This document shows positions 1-5,800 of a stretch of DNA of 5,800 bases, piece by piece. Positions within the stretch are counted from its first letter, which is position 1. Every line of letters starts with the position of its first letter. A program made the position numbers and the translations under genes. The stretch spans positions 1-5,800 of the forward strand of contig CAMBHH010000202.1 of NCBI GenBank assembly GCA_945866505.1. Reading direction: 5' to 3'. Under the pieces are notes generated by a model. It did no database searches. It had not been told where the DNA came from and was given only the letters and a program-made list of their open reading frames with translations. The DNA comes from Flavobacterium psychrophilum. GTDB lineage: Bacteria > Bacteroidota > Bacteroidia > Flavobacteriales > Flavobacteriaceae.

Positions 1-441
1 TCGGTTATTTCCAATCTTTTAAAAGAAACAGAGGATGCCGAAGATACCTTGCAAGAAGTATTTGTAAAAATCTGGAAAAGCATCGATAGTTATGCTGAAA
101 ATAAAGGGAGATTGTACACTTGGATGTTGAACATCGCTCGAAACACAGCAATCGATAAATTAAGATCCAAAGGATATAATAACAGTCAAAAAAACCTATC
201 AGCCGATAATTTCGTACATCTATTGGACGACAGTAATAAACTAACCAATAGAATTGACACCATCGGGATTCTTGAATTTGTAAAGAAGTTAAAACCCAAG
301 TGTATTGAAATTATTGAATTGCTGTTCTTTCAAGGCTATACGCAACAAGAAGCCTCAGATGAACTTGCTATTCCATTGGGAACTGTCAAAACACAAAATA
401 GAAATTGCATCAATGATTTAAGAACTTATTTAAAAGTATAA
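1..441 (+). CDS. ECF-type RNA polymerase sigma factor, 5' end cut by window edge
   Basis: The reading frame is open from base 1, and 146 residues are visible before the TAA at 439-441. The protein should direct RNA polymerase to a specific promoter set. Visible residues 9-57 match sigma region 2: the acidic AEDTLQEVFVKIW stretch, then the aromatic GRLYTWMLNIARNTAIDKLR segment that in the family melts and reads the -10 element. Residues about 92-143 match sigma region 4, with a helix-turn-helix around YTQQEASDELAIPLGTVKTQ that reads the -35 element. The short linker between them, with no region 3, is typical of ECF sigma factors. The true start lies upstream; the TTG at 49 sits inside region 2 and cannot be the start. 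Roughly the first 30-40 residues are missing, judged from usual family length. The gene overlaps the following anti-sigma gene by one base, so the two are surely cotranscribed. The regulon cannot be read from this window. Confidence 0.93.
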   Translation, partial: SVISNLLKETEDAEDTLQEVFVKIWKSIDSYAENKGRLYTWMLNIARNTAIDKLRSKGYNNSQKNLSADNFVHLLDDSNKLTNRIDTIGILEFVKKLKPKCIEIIELLFFQGYTQQEASDELAIPLGTVKTQNRNCINDLRTYLKV

Positions 442-1229
442 TGGATACGAAACAATATATAGAAAGCGGCATTTTAGAACTCTATGTTTATGGTTTGCTC
501 TCAGAAACCGAAAACAGTGAGGTGAGCCAAATGGCGAAAGAACACAAGGAAATCGACGATGAAATCATTTCAATTGAAAAAGCAATTGTGAATTTATCGA
601 CCAGTTTTTCTCCGTTTTTATCTGCCGATAAGTTTGAAAAAATCAAAGCCAAATTGGACTTGAAATATTCAAAAGTGATTGAAATGAAACCAAAAAATAA
701 TTGGTCGCAATATGTAGGTTGGGCAGCCGCTGTAACTCTTTTGGTTGGTATTGGTTTTCAATACACACAACTGTATGAAACTCAAAATCAGGTGGCAAAT
801 GTTGAAAAAGAAAAAATGAGTCTACAAGATACTTTGATCGGTTTAAAAGTGAAAAATAAAAAGACCTTAACCGCTTTGACCGTAATTCGTGATACCAAAA
901 ACACGGTAATCAACCTAGGAGGTCAAGCTATTTCCCCTAAATCGTTTGCCAAAATTTATTGGAACAAAGAAACCGAAGTGGTTTATGTTGATGCTTCAGG
1001 CTTACCAGAGCCACCAAAAGGAATGGTATACCAAATTTGGTCTCTAAAATTAGCCCCTCAATTGACCCCAACCAGCATTGGATTATTGTCTGACTTTAGC
1101 AGCAATACTGAAAAAATATTTGCTGTTGAAAAAACGGGTGATGCCGAAGCTTTTGGAATAACGCTTGAACCAGCAGGCGGAAGCAAATCACCTACAATGG
1201 AACAATTATATACTTTAGGGAAAGTGTAG
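441..1229 (+). CDS. RskA-like membrane-anchored anti-sigma factor
   Basis: This 262-residue protein probably binds and inactivates the sigma factor encoded just upstream. Residues 1-75 form a helical, charged cytoplasmic domain of the size expected for a sigma-binding domain. Residues about 90-107 are a single hydrophobic membrane segment. Residues about 110-150 are polar with possible coiled-coil character. Residues about 168-262 match the RskA C-terminal domain (anti-sigma-K factor family), with VVYVDASGLPEPPKGMVYQIW and the terminal FGITLEPAGGSKSP motif characteristic of it (seen here at 180-200 and 239-251). That domain would lie in the periplasm. There is no cysteine at all, so the zinc-binding H-x3-C-x2-C motif of ZAS anti-sigma factors is absent. 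The start ATG overlaps the sigma stop in a TAATG junction, pointing to translational coupling. By analogy with RskA, release of the sigma factor would involve regulated intramembrane proteolysis; this and the inducing signal are inference. Confidence 0.9.
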   Translation: MDTKQYIESGILELYVYGLLSETENSEVSQMAKEHKEIDDEIISIEKAIVNLSTSFSPFLSADKFEKIKAKLDLKYSKVIEMKPKNNWSQYVGWAAAVTLLVGIGFQYTQLYETQNQVANVEKEKMSLQDTLIGLKVKNKKTLTALTVIRDTKNTVINLGGQAISPKSFAKIYWNKETEVVYVDASGLPEPPKGMVYQIWSLKLAPQLTPTSIGLLSDFSSNTEKIFAVEKTGDAEAFGITLEPAGGSKSPTMEQLYTLGKV

Positions 1230-1249
1230 ATTACGATTGGTTATCAATT

Positions 1250-1287
1250 AAAAAGCTTCCAATCTAAGTAAATTGGAAGCTTTTTTA
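1250..1287. terminator. Probable bidirectional intrinsic terminator
   Basis: Bases 1250-1263 and 1272-1285 form a perfect 14-bp inverted repeat around an 8-base loop. The core is GCTTCCAAT/ATTGGAAGC. The right arm runs into six T residues (1281-1286) and the left arm begins with five A residues (1250-1254), so either strand gives a hairpin followed by a U tract. It lies 20 bases after the anti-sigma stop and 13 bases after the end of the minus-strand cytochrome c biogenesis gene. It therefore fits a shared terminator for two converging transcripts. Confidence 0.88.
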
Positions 1288-1300
1288 GTAAACAACAATA

Positions 1301-4300
1301 CTATTTATTCGCTTTCTTCATATAATATTTCCTTGCTTTCGGATAGGTAATGGCACCTAAAAATGAAATTGCCAACAAGGATTGCCAAATCCAACTCAAT
1401 GATTTTGCTTCGCCACTAGCATAAGAATGCAAACCTACCAAGTGGAAATTTACTCCAAAATAGGTAAACAAAATAGACAAGAACGCAAAAATACTCATCA
1501 AATTGAAAACCCATTTCCCTCGTAAAGCAGGAACAAATCGAGAATGAATCACAAAAGCATAAACCATAATACTTATTAAAGCCCAAGTTTCTTTGGGATC
1601 CCAACCCCAATAACGACCCCAACTTTCGTTGGCCCATTGTCCCCCAAGGAAATTCCCAATGGTAAGCATTATCAATCCTATTGTCAATGCCATTTCGTTG
1701 ATGTATGTTATTTCTTTGATATTCAATTCCATTTTGGTTTTGTTTTTTTCGTTGGTAAACAAAATCAGTAGTAATGAAACTATTCCCAAAATCATTCCCA
1801 ACGCAAAAGGACCATAACTCGCCACAATAATTGCCACGTGAATCATTAACCAATACGAATTCAAAACGGGTTGCAAATTGCTAATTTCAGGATCTATCCA
1901 ATTCATATACGCAGCAGTCAAAATCATTGCTGAGACAAAAGCTGAGGACGCTACTGTAAGTTTCGATTTTATATCGAAAGCCAAGCCAAAAAACATCGTT
2001 GCCCAAGCCACATAAATAATAGATTCATAAGCATTGCTCCAAGGCGCGTGACCCGAGATATACCACCGAGCCATCAGCGCAAAAGTATGCAAGGCAAAAA
2101 GTAACCCAATAACAATGTGCATTGCATTAACCGCATAATTAAGAAATTTTCTTTCCTTGAATATTTTTAGGATCGTGAATAAAAGCATCAAAATCGCTGC
2201 ATACATATACCAATACGGCAATTTTTGGAACACATCGTATTTGTTATACAAGATTTCTGAAGTAATTTTCTGGTCACTTGGCAATACTTTACTGCCATAT
2301 TTCTTTTGGAAACCGTTGATACTTTCTAATAACCCATCAGCATCACTATAATTATTAGAGGCAGATGCTTTTTCTAAAGCACCAAAATACAATTGCAGAA
2401 TATTTTGAGTGTAAGTTGCTGCCATTCCTTTGAAACCAGAATTAGCCAGTTCTGGGAAAGAAACCCATTTGCTATTACGATCTTCTGGTATCGGGAAAAT
2501 TTTCAAAATAGCACCGCTCAAAGCAGATTCCATTAAATTTACTTTTTTATCAGTTTCTATAAAATCTTTTTCAAATTGGTTCGGATTGGCTGTTTTGTAG
2601 GCAGCATCTAAATAGGGTAATAATTTATAATTCCCAGAATTGTCAAAAAAGTCTATAAAAGATGCGTATTTTTTATCAGCACTGATTCCAATAATTTTAC
2701 GAATGCTATCATTTCCGGATTTCATATAAATGATTGGCACTTGAATCCAAATGTTTCCACCTTGCGTCATCGACAAAAACACTTGATCAGAATTCATTCC
2801 TTTATAGGTATTCTCATGGCTTACTTTTCTTAATAATTCTGATGCGAAAGTGTTAATAGGTTTCATTCGACCGCCTGCATCTTGAACAATTAATCTTCCG
2901 AATTTGGCTGCGTGTTCTTCGGAAACTTTGCGTTTTTCGATAACAGAATCTATTTGTTTTTCGGACAAAAACTGAGGACTATTATGGTTTTGTGCAAAAG
3001 ATCCAAAACTCAAAAACAGTATCAATAAGAATGTTAAATTGGCTTTTTTAGTTTTTACTACTTCTAGTTTTCGCTTTATATCAGCAAAACGAGAATGTTT
3101 GGTAAAAAGAATAGCCATCATTGCAAAATACAACATAAAATACCCAAAATAAGTAATGGTCGTTCCCCAAAAATCGTGATTTACTGATAGAACAGTTCCT
3201 TTTTCGTCAGGATCGAAAGAAGATTGAAAAAAACGATAACCACCGTAATCTAGAATATTGTTCATAAAAATTCGAGCATCAAAAACATCACTTTTATTTT
3301 GAACTGTCACTTGGCTTTCGAACGAAGAATAACTTTTTTCGGTTCCTGGGTATTTCTGTGCGATAAAATCGTTCAATTTAATACTAAAAGGTAAAGTATG
3401 GACTTTAGTTCCGTAGAAAAAAGTGTAGTCTAGTTTTCCGATTTTTACAGTTTGAGATTCACCAACTAATCCTTTGCCTCCGAGCAAGGTAACCGTTTTG
3501 GTTTGACCTTCAGCAGTTAATTTCAGCGTTAAAGCATCGCTGCGTTCTTTGGCTTTGTAATCATTTGTCGCATCATACCCAATAATTCCTTTGCTGGCTG
3601 GGTCAGGAAAAACAATTCTCATATTGCCAATGGAGTATAAAGAACGCATCATCAAAGGTTGCTCAACATCTTTAGCAACTTTGCCTTTTAATTTGTCGGC
3701 CATTCGCATAAACTCACCTTCAAAAGGCGTTTGAATAGTAGAATAACTATCGTTTATGGTAATATTTATGGCACCTTCGGTAAATTTATTCAAGGCAAAA
3801 AGCGTATTGTGAATGTTTTGAACTTCGCCTTCTTTCAAAAAATGTTCCTCACGACCGTTTTCGCCAGCTTCTACCATTTTTAAAAGTAAACTGCCTTTTG
3901 GATTGGGTATGATGACTTCTTTGGCACCCATTTGAAAGTTTTCGTATTTCACTTCAAATTGGGTTTCGGCAAATTGGTTAGAAATAGAAAAATTATTGTT
4001 AGTAACCGGTGATAGCAATAATGGTTTTTCGAAAACCCTGCGTTTCATTTCGCCTTGATAATCACCATCTACAAAAAAAGTGAGATACATTTTATCGGAA
4101 TAAAAAACATTTTCTGTAGCGCCTTCACGAATAGGCATCATTCCTTCGTAACTGATATAACGAGTAATAAAAGCCCCAGCTATGATGAAAACAAAAGACA
4201 AATGTAGCATGAGAGTAGCCCATTTTTCTTTTCTTAATAAATTGTATCGCTTGATGTTTCCGATGAAATTAATCATAAAAACCAACATCATTCCTTCAAA

Positions 4301-4450
4301 CCACCAAGCATTATAAACCCAAATTCGGGCCGTGTCGGTATTGTATTTGCTTTCTATAAAAGTTCCTGCTCCCATTGAAACTGCAAAGCTCAGAAAAAGC
4401 ATTGCCATTAATCTCGTAGAAAACAAAACGGAAAGAATTTTATTAATCAT
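1301..4450 (-). CDS. ccsBA: CcsB-CcsA (ResB-ResC) fusion, system II cytochrome c synthetase
   Basis: This 1049-residue inner-membrane protein should export haem and attach it to CXXCH motifs of periplasmic c-type cytochromes. Residues 1-450 are a ResB/CcsB module: membrane segments near 13-31, 49-65 and 78-97, a periplasmic domain, the YGGYRFFQSSFDPDEKG motif (402-418) and a fourth membrane segment near 429-449. A further hydrophobic segment (470-486) leads into a periplasmic domain of about 255 residues that I do not recognise separately. From 745 onward is the CcsA module, with about nine membrane segments and the WWD haem-binding loop, WANESWGRYWGWDPKETW at 939-956. Candidate haem-ligand histidines are H83 in ResB segment 3, H871 and H1008 on the periplasmic side around WWD, and H969 just after it. 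Their spacing resembles that recalled for the Helicobacter CcsBA. The protein has no cysteine. The ATG at 4450 starts directly before the first membrane segment. No ResA or CcdA partner is nearby. Confidence 0.95.
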   Translation of the reverse strand: MINKILSVLFSTRLMAMLFLSFAVSMGAGTFIESKYNTDTARIWVYNAWWFEGMMLVFMINFIGNIKRYNLLRKEKWATLMLHLSFVFIIAGAFITRYISYEGMMPIREGATENVFYSDKMYLTFFVDGDYQGEMKRRVFEKPLLLSPVTNNNFSISNQFAETQFEVKYENFQMGAKEVIIPNPKGSLLLKMVEAGENGREEHFLKEGEVQNIHNTLFALNKFTEGAINITINDSYSTIQTPFEGEFMRMADKLKGKVAKDVEQPLMMRSLYSIGNMRIVFPDPASKGIIGYDATNDYKAKERSDALTLKLTAEGQTKTVTLLGGKGLVGESQTVKIGKLDYTFFYGTKVHTLPFSIKLNDFIAQKYPGTEKSYSSFESQVTVQNKSDVFDARIFMNNILDYGGYRFFQSSFDPDEKGTVLSVNHDFWGTTITYFGYFMLYFAMMAILFTKHSRFADIKRKLEVVKTKKANLTFLLILFLSFGSFAQNHNSPQFLSEKQIDSVIEKRKVSEEHAAKFGRLIVQDAGGRMKPINTFASELLRKVSHENTYKGMNSDQVFLSMTQGGNIWIQVPIIYMKSGNDSIRKIIGISADKKYASFIDFFDNSGNYKLLPYLDAAYKTANPNQFEKDFIETDKKVNLMESALSGAILKIFPIPEDRNSKWVSFPELANSGFKGMAATYTQNILQLYFGALEKASASNNYSDADGLLESINGFQKKYGSKVLPSDQKITSEILYNKYDVFQKLPYWYMYAAILMLLFTILKIFKERKFLNYAVNAMHIVIGLLFALHTFALMARWYISGHAPWSNAYESIIYVAWATMFFGLAFDIKSKLTVASSAFVSAMILTAAYMNWIDPEISNLQPVLNSYWLMIHVAIIVASYGPFALGMILGIVSLLLILFTNEKNKTKMELNIKEITYINEMALTIGLIMLTIGNFLGGQWANESWGRYWGWDPKETWALISIMVYAFVIHSRFVPALRGKWVFNLMSIFAFLSILFTYFGVNFHLVGLHSYASGEAKSLSWIWQSLLAISFLGAITYPKARKYYMKKANK

Positions 4451-4482
4451 CTGTAAGAATTTACGTTTTTTAAAAATCCTGT

Positions 4483-4490
4483 CAAAAGTA
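4483..4490 (-). promoter_or_regulatory. Candidate Bacteroidota -7 element for ccsBA
   Basis: On the minus strand these bases read TACTTTTG, an exact match to the TAnnTTTG element used by the Bacteroidota primary sigma factor. Transcription would begin near 4475-4479 and give a leader of roughly 25-30 bases before the ATG at 4450. No TTG lies at the usual 17-23-base spacing upstream, so the -33 half is weak or missing. Such an 8-mer can occur by chance in AT-rich DNA. Confidence 0.35.
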
Positions 4491-4607
4491 AATAAAATAG
4501 TTGAATAGTACCTTTGAGCATTTGTTAATTTAATCCAAATTTAAGGCCGTGCTACTTACAAAAAATTATAATTGACAGCTTTTTATTTAAAAATCAATTC
4601 ACCTCTA

Positions 4608-4641
4608 TTGTTTCGCCATTTCTTTTTTTTTATTAGTTTTG
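4608..4641 (+). promoter_or_regulatory. Candidate Bacteroidota promoter directly before the DUF2520 gene
   Basis: Bases 4634-4641 read TAGTTTTG, matching the Bacteroidota TAnnTTTG -7 element. A TTG at 4608-4610 lies 23 bases upstream, the long end of the accepted -33 spacing. The predicted transcription start falls at about 4645-4648, on or next to the ATG at 4646, so the transcript would have almost no leader. No Shine-Dalgarno-like sequence precedes the ATG, which fits either leaderless initiation or the weak Shine-Dalgarno use common in this phylum. Confidence 0.4.
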
Positions 4642-4645
4642 TTAA

Positions 4646-5401
4646 ATGATTAAAGTAGTGATTTTAGGTTCTGGAAATGTGGCTCATCATTTGATTGAGG
4701 CTTTCGCCAAAAGCAAAAAAGTGCAGGTAATTCAAGTGTTTGCAAGGCAAAGAGAAAATCCAATTCCCACACTCGATTCAGATAAAATTATAAACAATTT
4801 CGATGATTTACTTGAAGCTGACTTATACATCATAGCCGTTTCAGATGATGCGATTGCTGCAGTTTCCTCGCAACTTCGGTTCGAAAATCGTTTGGTTGTT
4901 CATACTTCAGGAGGTGTTACTATAAATTCTTTGAATGCTAAAAACAGAAAAGGAATTTTTTATCCGCTCCAAACTTTTACTAAAGACAAAGCGGTTGATT
5001 TTTGTGAAATTCCCATTTGTTTAGAAAGTGAAAATGAAACTGATTTTGAATTATTGAAAAACGTGGCTGATTCTATTTCCAAGGCTGTTTTCAAAATCAA
5101 TTCACAGCAACGACAAGTATTGCACGTTTCAGCAGTTTTTGTCAATAATTTTGTGAATCATTTGTACCAAATTGGTAATGAAATTTGTGTTGAAAATAAT
5201 GTGCCTTTTGAAATTTTAAAACCCTTAATTTTGGAAACGGCAAATAAGGTGATGTCACTTACGCCTAGCGAAGCACAAACTGGTCCTGCAAAACGTAATG
5301 ACACTAAAACTATTGAAGCTCATTTGAATTTATTATCGACTAAAAATCAAGCTTCAATTTATAAAATACTAACCCAATCTATACAAAATAATGGCAAATA
5401 G
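4646..5401 (+). CDS. Rossmann-like and DUF2520 domain protein, putative oxidoreductase
   Basis: This 251-residue, probably cytoplasmic protein has an N-terminal dinucleotide-binding fold. It starts MIKVVILGSGNVAHHL, with the glycine-rich turn G8-S9-G10-N11 after the first beta strand. YIIAVSDDAI (61-70) and VVHTSGG (84-90) are the later strand ends seen in relatives of pyrroline-5-carboxylate and F420-dependent reductases. The C-terminal half is the helical DUF2520 domain. It opens with FYPLQTF (105-111), continues through HVSAVFVNNFVNHLY (160-174), and ends with the signature QTGPAKRND (211-219) and a conserved histidine at 226. The reaction is unknown: family members are called short-subunit dehydrogenase-like oxidoreductases from fold alone. 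The length is normal and the start begins directly at the first beta strand. The gene overlaps the next one by 11 bases, so they are probably cotranscribed. From recollection, a DUF2520 gene next to a KdsC-like phosphatase is a recurrent flavobacterial arrangement. Confidence 0.9.
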   Translation: MIKVVILGSGNVAHHLIEAFAKSKKVQVIQVFARQRENPIPTLDSDKIINNFDDLLEADLYIIAVSDDAIAAVSSQLRFENRLVVHTSGGVTINSLNAKNRKGIFYPLQTFTKDKAVDFCEIPICLESENETDFELLKNVADSISKAVFKINSQQRQVLHVSAVFVNNFVNHLYQIGNEICVENNVPFEILKPLILETANKVMSLTPSEAQTGPAKRNDTKTIEAHLNLLSTKNQASIYKILTQSIQNNGK

Positions 5402-5800
5402 TTATAAACAAGTAATGAACGATATTTCCACCTTCATTTTTGACATCGATGGTGTTCTTACTGATGGTTCTGTTTTTGTAACCAATGAAGGCGATATGCT
5501 AAGAACAATGAATATTCGCGATGGCTATGCCTTAAAAGCAGCAGTTGAAAGCGGTTATAATGTGTGTGTGATTTCAGGAGGAAGCAATGAAGGTGTTCGG
5601 ATCAGATTGAGGAATTTAGGCATTACCGACATTCACCTTGGCTCACCAGACAAAGTCGAAACTTATAAAGAATATATTGAACTCTACGACATCAAACCCG
5701 AACAAGTGCTCTATATGGGCGATGATATTCCTGATTTTCACGTGATGAAATTGGTTGGTTTACCTACTTGTCCGCAAGATGCGAGTCCAGAAATAAAAGC
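5391..5800 (+). CDS. KdsC-like HAD phosphatase, 3' end cut by window edge
   Basis: The visible 136 residues are a cap-less HAD-superfamily phosphatase of the KdsC type, which removes phosphate from 3-deoxy-D-manno-octulosonate 8-phosphate during lipopolysaccharide precursor synthesis. Motif I is FDIDGVLTDG (17-26), with nucleophile D18 and acid/base D20. Motif II is VISGG (60-64), with S62. The motif III lysine is probably K88 in GSPDKVET. Motif IV is MGDDIPDF (109-116), with D111, D112 and D115 placed to bind magnesium. The family runs to about 170-190 residues, so roughly 35-50 are missing to the right. I chose the ATG at 5391, inside the end of the DUF2520 gene, because the residues it adds read like the usual N-terminus; ATG 5415 is the alternative. 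I give no gene symbol because several sugar-phosphate and nucleotidyl-fused relatives (such as NeuA-linked phosphatases) share these motifs, and the substrate cannot be fixed here. Confidence 0.88.
   Translation, partial: MANSYKQVMNDISTFIFDIDGVLTDGSVFVTNEGDMLRTMNIRDGYALKAAVESGYNVCVISGGSNEGVRIRLRNLGITDIHLGSPDKVETYKEYIELYDIKPEQVLYMGDDIPDFHVMKLVGLPTCPQDASPEIK

Noticed and set aside
49..51. TTG as the start of the sigma factor
   Set aside because: The frame is open to base 1, and the residues upstream (NLLKETEDAEDT) are typical sigma region 2, so the real start is outside the window.
1629..1817. 62-codon open frame on the plus strand
   Set aside because: It is antisense to the conserved CcsA core, with no start signal or recognisable domain; it is a shadow of ccsBA.
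1416..1853. 145-codon open frame on the minus strand
   Set aside because: It lies wholly within ccsBA on the same strand in another frame, over the WWD region. Its translation is low-complexity (rich in N, Q, F and C) and matches no family I recognise, whereas the ccsBA frame carries clear motifs here.
2157..2351. 64-codon open frame on the plus strand
   Set aside because: It is antisense to ccsBA, with no promoter-like sequence or recognisable product.
4509..4516. TACCTTTG on the plus strand as a second -7 element in the divergent region
   Set aside because: No TTG lies at suitable spacing upstream, and it would give a leader of about 125 bases, whereas the match at 4634-4641 is closer and has a possible -33 partner.
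4572..4600. TTGACA at 4572-4577 as an E. coli-style -35 element
   Set aside because: No TATAAT-like hexamer follows at about 17 bases, and the Bacteroidota primary sigma factor uses different elements.
4451..4645. A possible small RNA, riboswitch or small gene in the divergent intergenic region
   Set aside because: The region is AT-rich, with no stable GC-containing hairpin, no recognisable riboswitch core and no convincing small open frame; only the two candidate promoters stand out.
4960..5145. 61-codon open frame on the minus strand
   Set aside because: It is antisense to the DUF2520 domain coding sequence, whose motifs are intact; it is a chance open frame.

Overview
The window looks like a piece of a Bacteroidota chromosome, most likely from a Flavobacterium-like member of the Flavobacteriaceae. 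The DNA is visibly AT-rich and no gene start has a convincing Shine-Dalgarno sequence. Two TAnnTTTG sequences, the -7 element typical of Bacteroidota, lie upstream of start codons. The gene content also fits: a fused CcsB-CcsA cytochrome c synthetase, an ECF sigma factor paired with an RskA-like anti-sigma factor, and a DUF2520 protein followed by a KdsC-like phosphatase. The organism assignment is inference from these traits, because no marker gene is present.

Layout. Positions 1-441 (+) hold the 3' part of an ECF sigma factor gene, cut by the left edge. Its stop codon overlaps the start of a membrane-anchored RskA-type anti-sigma factor (441-1229, +) in a TAATG junction. A perfect 14-bp hairpin with A and T tracts on its two sides (1250-1287) probably terminates transcription from both directions. 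The minus strand from 4450 to 1301 is one 1049-residue gene for a ResB/CcsB-CcsA fusion, the system II cytochrome c haem lyase. A divergent intergenic region (4451-4645) separates it from a DUF2520 Rossmann-fold protein (4646-5401, +). That gene overlaps by 11 nt a KdsC-like HAD phosphatase gene, which runs off the right edge (5391-5800+).

How the genes work together. The sigma/anti-sigma pair is a self-contained regulatory module that ends at the terminator, so its target genes lie elsewhere or upstream. The CcsBA fusion stands alone and would export haem and ligate it to periplasmic c-type cytochromes; no thioredoxin-like or CcdA partner is in view. The DUF2520 and KdsC-like genes appear to be translationally linked. 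Only the second has a predictable reaction, phosphate removal from a sugar phosphate such as KDO-8-P.

The window is mostly ordinary housekeeping and regulatory sequence. I found no mobile element, CRISPR array or RNA gene, and no clearly new system. The most interesting points are a signal-peptide-like segment embedded at the CcsB/CcsA junction, the complete absence of cysteine from the 1049-residue fusion, and a -7 element so close to the DUF2520 start that its mRNA may be leaderless.
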